64,000 nt of DNA from NCBI RefSeq assembly GCF_030719035.1, contig NZ_CP132203.1, positions 1,798,001-1,862,000 of the forward strand, given 5' to 3'. The position numbers and the translations under genes were made by a program. Below, piece after piece: positions 7,977 through 18,300 of this stretch (within the stretch, counting starts at the first letter, position 1; each line of letters starts with the position of its first letter). This DNA is from Hahella sp. HNIBRBA332. GTDB taxonomy: Bacteria; Pseudomonadota; Gammaproteobacteria; Pseudomonadales; Oleiphilaceae. The notes under the pieces are model-generated. The model was not told where the DNA came from. It worked only from the letters and a program-made list of their open reading frames with translations, and did no database searches.

Positions 7977-10094
7977 CTAGAGTCGGTAGTCGACCACGAT
8001 GCCCGCTGTGCGGGGTGGTCCGACCTGGGCTTCGGTGGTGGCCCAGGTGGTTGTCTGGCGGTAGAGGACTTCTTCGTCGAACAGGTTTTTCACGTAGAGG
8101 CGCAGGGTGAAGTCGTCGTTTTCGTAGCCGGCGTTGACGTTGGTGATCACGTAATCGCCGGCGGTCAGGTCGTCGTTGTTGGTGACGTCGGAGTAGTATT
8201 CGCCTACGTAGCTGACGTCGGCCCCGGCGAAGTAGCCCTGGTCGAAATATCTGGTGAAGCCCAGGTTGGCGTTGACGCTGGGGGCGTAGCCGAATTCATT
8301 GCCTTTGATGTCTGGGCTGCCGTCAACGGCTTTGGTCACTTCCGTTTTCAGTAAGCCGACGGAGCCGAACACTTCCAGACCCGCCGCTAATTGCGCGTTG
8401 GTCTCCACTTCCAGGCCGTAGCTGCGGCCTTCTGGAATATTCACGAAACGACGATTGAGAATGGATTGGTAGCCGTCGTATTCATTGGCGAACAGCGTGA
8501 CGCCCAGGGTCATGCGGTTATCCCAGAGGCTGGAGCGGCTGCTGGCTTCGTAAGAGATGACTTCTTCTTTCTCGTACTCATAGAAGCTGCTGTCATCCCA
8601 GTCGAGGGAGCCGCCGCCCGGGTTGTAGCCTTTGCGCACCACAAAGCCGAGCAGCGTCTGCGGCGTGGCCTGATAGCTGACGCCGGCTTTGGGCAGAAAC
8701 ATGGTTTCGCCGATATCGGTCAGCAGGCGGCCTTCATAGCTGGTATCCGGCCAGGCGAGGATATTTCGTTCCTGGCTTTCCCGTTCCACACGGCCGCCCA
8801 GAATCAAGTCCATACGTTCCGTCAGCGCGAAAGTGGCGTCGCCATAAACCGCAACAGTGCTGACATTGTCATCGCCGCTGAAAGTGGCCGGGTCCACCGC
8901 GAGATCCTGAGTGCGCTTGAACAGATAAACGCCCACCACGCCGCTAAGCGGGCCGGACGCCGGGTCGTACACCAGACGGCTCTCCAGCGAGTTGCTTTTT
9001 TCCTCCAGATCCAGTCTCAGATCGATATCGCCGACGCGGGAGGCGTATTCCTCGAACTTGGCCTGGGTGTTGGCGTGGTTCAATGTCAGGTAGGCGGTCA
9101 ACGCATCGTTGAGAGCGTATTGCACATCCAGGGCGTAGCTGGCGCTGTCCGAGTCCTGATAACGGGTGTTGGACACATCTCCGTTCAGCTCATAGTCAAA
9201 GAAATCGCCGTTGACGAAATTGAGATATTCGCCCTCCTGGCTGCGATGCGTGGCGGTGAATTTCACCGACAGGCCAGACAACGCGGAAGGCTCCCAAAGC
9301 AGCTTGCCGCGCAGGTTGTAACGCTTGGACTCGGACGGGTCCCAGGGCCATTCCTGACCGCTGATAGGGTAGTCAATATAACCCTCTCCTTGGGACGCGC
9401 TGGCGGCCAGCCGGAACGCCAGTTCGTTGTCGATCAGAGGGCCGGACGTCATCAGGGCGAGCTGCTGCTTGCTGTCGGCGCTTTCATAGCCGGCGCGGAC
9501 CGCGCTTTCCCAGTGATAGGTGGGGTCTTTGGTCAACACGACAATCGCGCCGCCAATAGAATTGCGACCCTGAGTGGTGGATTGCGGCCCACGCAATACT
9601 TCTACCTGCTGCACGTCCCATAAATTAGCGTCTACATACTCCTGGCCGAACCAGGATTCTGAAACGCCATCGACGCTGGTGCTGACTTTGGGGCGCGATC
9701 CCGCCACCAGCGCGAAACTGCCGTTCGCCGCGCCGGAGCCTTCAACGCCCCGGATGTTGGGAACGCCATAGGGGTTGGCAATCATGTTCGGCACTTTATC
9801 CACCACCTCGAAGACAGACTGCGTCTCGCCGGTGTCCACTTTCAAGTCGTCCAGCACGGTGACGGCGCTGGTGGACTCCTGCAAGTCGCGGTCGATCTTC
9901 TCACCTGTCACCACCACCGGCGCCAGGGTGGTGCTTTCCGACGGCTTGATGCGATCCGGCTGCGCCAGCGCAAGAGTTTCCGCCGCTGCATGGGCGGCCA
10001 TGCCTCCTGCGAGCGCAGTGACGGCGACTTTGGTGGCGAACGCCAAGGGATGCAGGCGTGGATTCGATCGTTTATCCCGAAACAGGAACATCAT
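7977..10094 (-). CDS. TonB-dependent outer membrane siderophore receptor
   Basis: 705 residues from ATG 10094, chosen for GGGGAG just upstream. A signal peptide ends near AHAAAETLA. A TonB-box-like stretch (TTLAPVVVTGEK) is followed by the plug (PNIRGVEGSG, VEVLRGPQSTTQGRNSIGGA) and a 22-strand type barrel ending LRLYVKNLFDEEVLYRQ and a terminal aromatic-rich strand. It takes up ferric siderophore across the outer membrane using TonB energy. It is divergent from the esterase-NRPS genes, with two Fur-type boxes between, so its ligand is probably the siderophore made by that NRPS. This assignment rests on context. Confidence 0.95.
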   Translation of the reverse strand: MMFLFRDKRSNPRLHPLAFATKVAVTALAGGMAAHAAAETLALAQPDRIKPSESTTLAPVVVTGEKIDRDLQESTSAVTVLDDLKVDTGETQSVFEVVDKVPNMIANPYGVPNIRGVEGSGAANGSFALVAGSRPKVSTSVDGVSESWFGQEYVDANLWDVQQVEVLRGPQSTTQGRNSIGGAIVVLTKDPTYHWESAVRAGYESADSKQQLALMTSGPLIDNELAFRLAASASQGEGYIDYPISGQEWPWDPSESKRYNLRGKLLWEPSALSGLSVKFTATHRSQEGEYLNFVNGDFFDYELNGDVSNTRYQDSDSASYALDVQYALNDALTAYLTLNHANTQAKFEEYASRVGDIDLRLDLEEKSNSLESRLVYDPASGPLSGVVGVYLFKRTQDLAVDPATFSGDDNVSTVAVYGDATFALTERMDLILGGRVERESQERNILAWPDTSYEGRLLTDIGETMFLPKAGVSYQATPQTLLGFVVRKGYNPGGGSLDWDDSSFYEYEKEEVISYEASSRSSLWDNRMTLGVTLFANEYDGYQSILNRRFVNIPEGRSYGLEVETNAQLAAGLEVFGSVGLLKTEVTKAVDGSPDIKGNEFGYAPSVNANLGFTRYFDQGYFAGADVSYVGEYYSDVTNNDDLTAGDYVITNVNAGYENDDFTLRLYVKNLFDEEVLYRQTTTWATTEAQVGPPRTAGIVVDYRL

Positions 10095-10265
10095 TGTCTC
10101 CCCAAATGGTTGGTTTTTGCAGTGCGCCACTGGCGGGCGCGCCCAGTGCTTGGCTCCCTGTTAATGCGATCGAAGAGGAGGGTGGAAGACGACCTCGGGT
10201 GATGTCCGCAGGTATTCCTGACTAGCTGCATCGGAGGCCGGCGCAGTGCGGACGGATGATTCTCT

Positions 10266-10318
10266 AAATGAGAATCATTCGCAAATAACTATTGAATGCA
10301 AATGATAATCATTATTAT
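10266..10318. promoter_or_regulatory. Two Fur boxes in the divergent receptor / esterase promoter
   Basis: Box 1 at 10266-10284 contains TGAGAATCATTCGCA and box 2 at 10300-10318 contains TGATAATCATTATTA. Against the 7-1-7 Fur model (TGATAATnATTATCA) they match about 11 and 13 of 14 positions. They lie between the receptor gene (start 10094, minus) and the esterase gene (start 10494, plus), so both transcripts should be repressed by iron-loaded Fur. The rest of this 400-base gap shows no gene. Confidence 0.88.
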
Positions 10319-10493
10319 TATGTAAAACAACACTGATGCAGACAGAGCGGAAATCTCGTTAGCTGACGCGGCTTTACCGTTATAGGGCGGGAGAGTGACG
10401 CGTTAGCGAGCTGCGTTGTCGTTCCTGATTACCGCGAGTCCATCGCAGATGGAAAAAATGAAGGCCGGGCGCTGTCCCGGGAAGGTGAAAACC

Positions 10494-11894
10494 ATGTCCG
10501 AGATCATTGGCCGCAGAATGCCGGTCCCCATCTCACACGAACCATCGAGTGCGCAACCATTAGCGTCCGTACAGCACACATCGCCCCCCGTGGCCTCCGA
10601 ATTCAGCGCATTCGGATTAGATGGCGACATTGGCGACGAGCGCTGGTGGCGTTCTCTACAACAGAAAGGAACGCCGCTGGTGGAATCTCTTGCCAATGAT
10701 AAGGCGCGGGTGACCTTTGTCTGGCGCGATCCTCATGGCGACGAACATTGTTCTCCCATCCGCCGCGTGTATATCGACGTCAACTCCGTCACCAATCACC
10801 GCAGTCGTAACCCGCAAAGCCTGGAGCGTATCGCCGGGACGGATGTGTGGCGCTGGCGGACGACCTTACCGGCCAATTGGCGCGGAACCTATGCGCTGGC
10901 CCCCGTCACCAAGGATTATTTGCCGCCAAACTGGAGCGGTAGCGAAGAGCGTCAACGCATGAGCCAGCGCGTCTGGTGGCGGGATTTGATGAGTCAGGCT
11001 ATCGCCGATCCACTTAACCCCAATCAACCCTATAGCGCTGGTTGGGGCGCCGCTTCCGCTTTGCATCTTCCGCAGGCGCCGGAGCAGACGGCCTGGGGCA
11101 GCGTAGACGCGGGAGAAACCGGACTGGGCGACGGCGCGCTGTTGCAGGCGCTGCACTGGAGCAGTCAAACCCTGGGCAATCGGCGCAAAGTCTGGATATT
11201 CAGCCCGGAAGAGGCGCAGGGCGATAACGTTGACCCTCGCAGACGCCCCCTGGTCATCCTGCTGGATGGTCAGCACTGGGCGACCCGCATGCCGGCGTTT
11301 TCCGCGTTGCAATATGAAACCCGCCAAGGCGCGTTGCCGCCCGCCGTGTATGTGCTGATCGACGCGATTGATGGCGAGCGCCGCAGCGAAGAACTCTGTT
11401 GCAATCCCCGTTTTTGGGAGGCGGTGCAGGACGAGCTGATCCCGCTCGCTGCTGGCGTGACGCCGTTTTCCAGTCGCGCTATGGATACGGTCGTCGCCGG
11501 ACAGAGTTTCGGCGGATTGGCGGCGATGTACGCGGGACTGGCGTTTTCCGAGCGTTTCGGCTGCGTGCTGAGCCAGTCCGGCTCCTTCTGGTGGCCTTAT
11601 GTGGAGTATCTGCATGCGCCGCTTGGCCAGTGCGCGGTGCGTCGCCCCGGAGAGCGCGGCGCGCTGGCGGAGCAACTGGCGCAAGGCCGGCTGAGCGCAC
11701 GGCCGCTGCGCATCTATCAGGAAGTCGGCGCGCGGGAGGATGTGATGATCGATCTTAACGACACCCTGCGCATAGAACTGGAGCGCGCCGGTCATCACGT
11801 GAATTACCACTTGTTCGAAGGCGGTCACGACTGGCTTTGCTGGCGCGGCGGACTGATTGAAGGCCTGCGCTGGCTGCTGGAACAACCTGACTGA
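10494..11894 (+). CDS. fes: Fes-like ferric catechol siderophore esterase
   Basis: 466 residues from ATG 10494, selected because GGGAAGG lies 8 bases before it; several earlier starts are open but lack such a site. The N-terminal part (about 40-190) matches the Fes N-terminal domain (RVTFVWRDPHGDEHCSPIRR). The esterase domain has GQSFGG with nucleophile Ser338 and catalytic His445 in EGGHDW. Fes enzymes cleave the Ser trilactone of enterobactin-type ferric siderophores in the cytoplasm to free iron. It starts the esterase-mbtH-NRPS transcript, which supports a serine-lactone siderophore. Confidence 0.92.
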   Translation: MSEIIGRRMPVPISHEPSSAQPLASVQHTSPPVASEFSAFGLDGDIGDERWWRSLQQKGTPLVESLANDKARVTFVWRDPHGDEHCSPIRRVYIDVNSVTNHRSRNPQSLERIAGTDVWRWRTTLPANWRGTYALAPVTKDYLPPNWSGSEERQRMSQRVWWRDLMSQAIADPLNPNQPYSAGWGAASALHLPQAPEQTAWGSVDAGETGLGDGALLQALHWSSQTLGNRRKVWIFSPEEAQGDNVDPRRRPLVILLDGQHWATRMPAFSALQYETRQGALPPAVYVLIDAIDGERRSEELCCNPRFWEAVQDELIPLAAGVTPFSSRAMDTVVAGQSFGGLAAMYAGLAFSERFGCVLSQSGSFWWPYVEYLHAPLGQCAVRRPGERGALAEQLAQGRLSARPLRIYQEVGAREDVMIDLNDTLRIELERAGHHVNYHLFEGGHDWLCWRGGLIEGLRWLLEQPD

Positions 11895-11949
11895 CGGATT
11901 ATTCAGACGCCGCTGCGGCGGCGCGATTGCATTAAAAGGAGACCCATTC

Positions 11950-12171
11950 ATGAATACAGAGCAGCCCAACCCGTTCGATGACGAATCCCTGCCATTTCTG
12001 GTGCTGATCAACAGCCGCGGACAATACAGTTTATGGCCGCAATTCACGTCAATTCCGCCTGGTTGGCGCAACGTTCTCGGTCCGGCCAGACGCGCCGACT
12101 GCCTTCATTATATTGAACAGAACTGGACCGATATCCGCCCCCGATTATCTATAAATCCAGCAGATAAATAG
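11950..12171 (+). CDS. MbtH-like protein, NRPS adenylation partner
   Basis: 73 residues from ATG 11950 behind AAAAGGAGA. It is a typical MbtH-like protein: NPFDDESLPFLVLINSRGQY, then SLWPQF, IPPGW, and a helix LHYIEQNW. These proteins bind adenylation domains and are needed for solubility or activity of many NRPSs. It lies between the esterase and the NRPS in the same direction, the arrangement of ybdZ with entF, so it probably serves that enzyme. Confidence 0.96.
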   Translation: MNTEQPNPFDDESLPFLVLINSRGQYSLWPQFTSIPPGWRNVLGPARRADCLHYIEQNWTDIRPRLSINPADK

Positions 12172-12194
12172 CGTCCTTCTATTTGTCCGCAAGC

Positions 12195-12223
12195 GACAGG
12201 TCCCGCGTAGGTCAGGACCTGTC
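12195..12223. repeat. Dispersed palindrome, family 2, copy 1
   Basis: GACAGGTCC, 11 bases, GGACCTGTC: a perfect 9-bp inverted repeat between the mbtH-like gene and the NRPS. Related copies stand at 42488-42528 and 44047-44076, each in an intergenic gap. The similarity continues past the stem (cccgcggcttat here, tccgctgcttat at 44 kb), so these look like one small repeat family. Confidence 0.65.
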
Positions 12224-12363
12224 TCCCGCGGCTTATCGCCGCGCCGACGCATTCTGCGCCCGGTTATTAACGCGTCAATTACGCCTGTTAATAACGACGC
12301 CTGAGCGCGTCTGTCCCAACACTCCCGATTCGAATTTATCCGGCCGACAAGAGGGAAGGCATT

Positions 12364-15300
12364 GTGTTAGAAACTTCAGGTAAGAACTCTCTGGCTCCAG
12401 AGGAGGTGGAACTTCCTCTGATTGGAACCCAAATGGGCATATGGCTCGCCGATCAGATTGCGGTGGGACGCAACAGCTACGTGGTGGCTCATTATGTGGA
12501 CTTACATGGGGCGCTGGACGCGCCTCTGTTGCAGCGTGCGATACGCATGGGGCTGGCGGAGACGGATACTCCCCACGCCCGCTTTATTGAAGACGACAAC
12601 GGTGTTCTACAGCGCCTGCCGCTGAACCGCTGCGTCGACGACGTGGACGTTCCGGACCTGATCGATTTGACCGCGGAGCAAGATCCCAAACGCCAGGCCG
12701 GCGTCATCATGTACGACGACCTGGGAACGCCCTGGCGCGGCGAAGAGAATCAGCCGCTGTATCGACATATGCTGATCAAAGTCGGAGCGGCGCGCTGGTT
12801 CTGGTATCAGCGCTACCATCATGTGAGCGTGGATGGTTACAGCTTCGCCGCCATGACCCGTCGCATCGCCGATATCTACAACGCCCTGCGCAAAGGCCGC
12901 GCCCCGGAAAAGAGCCGTCATACTCCCTTCGCCAAAGTCGTGCAGGAGTATCAAAATTATCAGGCGTCCGACGCCTACGCGCAGGACCGCGCCTTCTGGT
13001 GGGATTACGCTGCGACTCTGGCGGACCCGGTGTCGCTGGCGGCGGGAGAGCGGCAAAAGGCGGGCGGATTCGCCAACGCCAATACCCTGAAACGCAGACT
13101 GCGCCTGCCGCTACAGCGCTTCGAGATACCGGCTGAGACGCGCCTGAATCCTAATGAAATCGCCATGGCCGGGGTGTTCGCCTATCTGCGCCGAATGACC
13201 GGCCGCAAGCGGATTGTCGTAGGCATGCCGTTTATGCGGCGAATGGGATCGACGGCCCTGAACGCCACCGGGCCGGTGGTGAATGTGTTACCGGTGCAAC
13301 TGGATATGAACGGCGCGCCGGATATCGTCAGTCTGGCGCGACGTCTGACGTCGGAACTGGCGCGGATTCGCCGCCGCCAACGCTACGACGCCGAACAATT
13401 GCAACGGGATGTGGGCGTGGTGGGCTCCGGTCGGGGCCTGTACGCCGCTACGATTAACCTGAAGATTTATGATCAGGGCCTGGATCTGGACGGCGTACCC
13501 GGCGTCACTCATGTGCTGGCCGCCGGACCGGTGGAGGATCTGGAGTTTGGCCTGTGGCTGGAGCAGAACGCGCTGGTGATCGAACTCACCGCCAACCCGG
13601 AGCGCTATGGGGATCAGGAACTGCGTCTGCATTGCGAGCGACTGGCGCATTTTCTGGAGTACGCGTTGCGCCATCCTCAGGAATCGATTGATCAGCTTCC
13701 CTTATTGGGTCCGGGAGAACTGGCGCGCCTGCGCAACTGGTCCACCGGACCCCGTGTGGAGGCTCCCGCCCAAACGCAGACCATTCTGGACATATTTCAC
13801 GCCTGCGTCGTCCCGTTCGAACAGGAAATAGCGCTGCGCTGCGGCGAGGCATATCTGACTTTCGCTGAACTTTCCGCCCGCGTTAACCGCCTTGGCCGAG
13901 AACTGATCGCGCAGGGGCTGGCGCCGGATGATCTGGCGGCGATCGCCTTGCCCCGAGGCGTGGACTATGTGGTGTCTATTCTCGCGGTGCTGTCAGCGGG
14001 GGCGGCGTATTTGCCGTTGGATCTGGACTATCCACCGGAGCGGCTGGCGCTGATGCTTGAAGACGCTTCGCCAAAACTGGCGGTGACGCACAGCGCTGTG
14101 GCGCAAGACGCCCTCGCGACGGTTGCTTGCGTGGCTCTGGACGACTCTGTGTTGCAACAACGCATTAACGGCCGTTCCGGCGCTCCGATTCGCGATGCAG
14201 AGCGCGCCGAGCCGCTACGTAGCGGTCATCTGGCGTATGTCATCTACACTTCCGGCTCCACCGGCGCGCCCAAAGGCGTGATGGCGACCCATGGCGGCCT
14301 GCTCAACTTATTGCTGTCCCATCAGGTCACGCTCTACGGCGCCGCCATGGCGCAACTGCCGGGACGACGCCTGCGGGCGGCGCACAGCGCGTCGTTTTCC
14401 TTCGATGCGTCCTGGGAGCAATTGTTCTGGCTGCTGCTGGGGCAGGAGCTGCATATCTGCACGGAAGAGCAGCGACGCGACGCCCAGGCGCTGGTGGAGC
14501 TGGCCCATAGCCAGGGCATTGACGCCTTTGATGTGCCGCCTTCCATGTTGCAGCAGATGCTGGATTGCGGACTCATGCAGGAAGGGGCGCCTCATCCCAG
14601 CCTGGTCCTGATCGGTAGCGAAGCGGCGCCGCCTGCGTTGTGGCGCAGGGTGAAACAGTATCCAAAATTGCACGTTCACAATTTCTATGGCCCCACTGAA
14701 TATACCGTAGACGCCCTTGGCGCCGGCGTCGCTGCGGCGGACCAGCCGGTGATCGGCCGCCCGGTGGCCAATACCCGGATTTACGTGCTGGACCCGGAAC
14801 TGCGCGACGCTCCCCAAGGCGTGACGGGTGAACTCTATGTCGCCGGCACGGGATTGGCGCGGGGCTATCTGGCGCGACCCGGCATGACCGCCGCGCGCTT
14901 CGTGGCGAATCCGGAAGGGGAAGGCGACTTGATGTATCGCACCGGGGATCTGGTGCGCTGGACTCCAGATGGACAGCTGGAGTTCGTCGGCCGCAGCGAT
15001 CGACAAGTGAAAGTGCGCGGCTTCCGGGTGGAGCTGGGCGAAGTGGAGCATGCGCTGGAGGCGCTGCCGGGCGTCAGCGGGGCGGTGGTGACGGCGGCGA
15101 CGGCGGGGGCCAGTCATCGGCTGACGGCCTACTGCACGGTCAACGAAGGCTTGCGTCATGATGACGAGCCACTGCGCGACCGCCTGTATCGTCAGCTGTC
15201 CGAAATGCTGCCGGACTATATGATGCCCTCCGCACTGGCCATCCTGCCCGCCTGGCCGCTGACGGTAAACGGCAAGATCGACAAACAGGCGCTGCCTACG

Positions 15301-18300
15301 ATTCGTCCGTCCTCTCGCCAGGGGGGAAAGGCCCCGGTTACTGACGCAGAGAAACGGGTCTGCGCCGCCATCGCGCAAGTGTTGGGACTGGAGCAAGTGG
15401 CCGTCGATGACGATTTCTTCAATCTGGGCGGCGACAGTATTTCCGCCATGAGCCTGGGGACCGAGCTGCGGCGCAGCGGTTATCAATTGCGGCCCAAAGA
15501 AATATTCACCCAGCGTACTGCGGCGCGCATGAGCAGAGCCATGCAGCCGCTCAAGAAACAAAACGGAACCGCCAGCGGCTTGATTCAGGGGCCGGTAGGC
15601 GCATTGCCGGCGCCAAGCTGGTTTGCGGAGCAGTACGGCTGGGAGCGCCGTTTCGCCCAAGGCGTGCTACTGCGTATTCCTGAACGGATACAGTCAGCCC
15701 ATTTACGGGAAGCATTGCAGGCGCTGCAACGCGCTCATCCCGCGTTACGCGCCTATATCGGCGAAGAAGGATTGGCGATAAAGGATATCGGCGCCGGTCT
15801 CGACAGCCGAATTCTCACCCGGGTTGAGGTGGCCCATGAGGCCGACTCGGAGGCTTTCGGCAAACTGGCGGATGAGTTGTTCGAGGCGTCCGCGGCGGAA
15901 CTGAATCCCGCCGCCGGCGTCATGATGCGCGCCTGGTGCATCGCCGACAGAGACAACGGCGTCTGGTTAATGCTGACCTTGCATCATCTGGTGGTGGATG
16001 GCGTGTCCTGGCGGGTGCTGCTGCGCGAGCTGGAAACCGCCTGTGAAGCAGTCGCAGCCGGCGCTGCGGCGATGATTCCCGCCGAGGAAACCTCTTTGCG
16101 CGATTGGTCGCGGGCCTTACATGAAGAGATTCCGGCGCGACGTCAGGAACTGGCGCTGTGGCGCGACATGTTGCAAGGCTATCTGCCGTTGTTGTCACGA
16201 CGGCCCCTTGATCCAGCGCAGGACACCTACGGCGCGGCGCAACACTGGCGCACGTTGGCGGATGCGATGCTGACCAGGGCGTTATTGCAGACGTTGCCGA
16301 ACGCTTATCGGGCGTCGATTGATGAGATTCTGCTGGCGGTGGTGGCGAAAGCCTTCTGTGAAGAACGTGCGGCTTCCGGCGTGCGTTTTTCTCTGGAATC
16401 CCATGGACGTGAAATCCTGCAGGAGCAGGTCGATCCCGCTCGCACCATTGGCTGGCTGACGGCGGAATATCCGGTCGCGTTCGATCTGACGGCGGTGTTA
16501 TCGGGTCAGTATGACGCGGCGGAGCCGGTGCGGGCGGTGAAACGCAGCCTGCGGCGCATTCCTGATCACGGTCTGGGCTATGGCGTGCTGCGTTATCTGG
16601 ACAAAACGAGCCGGGATGAACTGGCGCAACTGGAAGCGGAACATCGACCTCAGGTGTTATTTAACTATCTGGGGCGTTTCAATGTCGGTGAGGGCTACTG
16701 GACGCCGCGCCATCTGGGCGAGCGTTTCAAAGACGCCTTCGCTGTGGCTATCGATGGCGAACTGTCCATGTTGTACGGCCTGGAAATCAATATCTTCGTG
16801 GATGAGGCCAAAGGCGACCCCCGACTGGCGATCAACTGGACCTGGGCGCAAGGGTTGTATGATCGCTGGCTGATCGCCCGCCTGCATCAACGCATCGTGG
16901 AAAACCTGCGCGAGCTGGAGCACTTCGCCGCCTACCGACCCGGCGCGGCGGCGGATACCCTGATTGCCGCGGAGACCGCAGTCGCGGGAGTCAGTCTGGA
17001 TGAAGCGGCGCTGTCCGAGCTGCGTGATCGTTGTGGTCCTCTTGCGGCGGCGCTGCCTGTGTTGCCGTTACAGCAGGGGCTTTTGTTCCATGCCCAATTG
17101 GGGGAAGCGGCCAGCAAGTATAACTCCACCACACGTCTGGATTTTCGTGGAACGCTTGATGTGGAGCGGATGCGGGATGCGCTGGAGGCGGTGTTGCGAC
17201 GTCATCCGCAAATGGCGGCGGCGTTCGATACCGAGAGCGCGCCGCAACCGCTGCAACTGATTCCTCTGGTAATTGACGGCGAGCGCCGTTGGCCTTGGTC
17301 GCAATGTTATTTGGGCGACCTGCGCGGGGAGGCGCTGGAGCAGGAACTGTGGCGTCTGGAACAGGAAGAGCTGGCGCGGGATTTCGATATCGCCGCGACG
17401 CCGGCGCAACCCCTGCTGCACGCCAGATTGATTCACCATATCGACAACCGCCACACCCTGTTCTTAACGGCGCACCATTTGGTGGTGGACGGGTGGTCCA
17501 CGCCGATTTTGTTGCGGGACTTTCTGCACGCCTACGGCGATGGCGCGGATACCCTGGCGCCCACGCACTCCGATTACGCCCAGGTGGTGCGCGATTTATG
17601 CGCCAGAGACACAGAAGCCGCCGCCACCGCCTGGCGCGAAGCGCTGAAGGATGTCCGTCCCACCTTGTTGTTTGCAGGCGCACCCGCACAAGCGCAGGTG
17701 AAAGAGCTGGAGCTGACCTTGCCGAAGGCGTTGGAGCAGGCGCTGCAGACCTGTTGCCGTGAACAGGGACTGACTCTCAATACGGTGATGCAAGGCGCCT
17801 GGGCCGCCGTGTTGGCGGTGTTGAGCGGCCGTGATGATGTGGTGTTCGGCGCGCCAGTATCGGGACGTTTCAGTCCGGTGGATGGACTGGAGGAGCATGT
17901 GGGCCTGTTCAGTAACACGATTCCGGTGCGCATGCGCTTCGATCCTGAGCGGCCGTTATTGGCCCAATTTCAGGGGCTGCAGGCGCAACAGGTGGCGTTG
18001 CTGGAGCACGATTGTCTGGGGCTGGCGGATATTCAGCGCTTGGCGGGTACGTCGACCTTGTTCGATACCTTGCTGGTCAGTGAGAACTATCCCGATAACG
18101 ATGGGCTGACCGAGCGGGATTATCTGGGCGCGCGCTTGACCCATATTCGCAATCGCGGCTACACCCATTATCCGCTGACGATCATGGTGCTGCCCGGTGA
18201 CCGTTTGCGATTGATCATCGAATATCGCGAGCCGGTGACTCAGGCGGAGGACATCGCGCAACGACTGTTGAGCGTGCTGGAGCAACTCGCCTATCACTCG

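Noticed and set aside
8391..9623. Long open frame antisense to the TonB receptor
   Set aside because: Shadow of a GC-rich coding strand; the receptor frame has signal peptide, plug and barrel motifs throughout.
12183..12383. Small open frame between the MbtH-like gene and the NRPS
   Set aside because: Covers the palindrome and runs into the NRPS start; no ribosome site.
14308..15660. 450-codon antisense frame over the NRPS
   Set aside because: Adenylation and carrier motifs are unambiguous on the plus strand; the antisense reading is rich in His/Arg/Gln without domain pattern.
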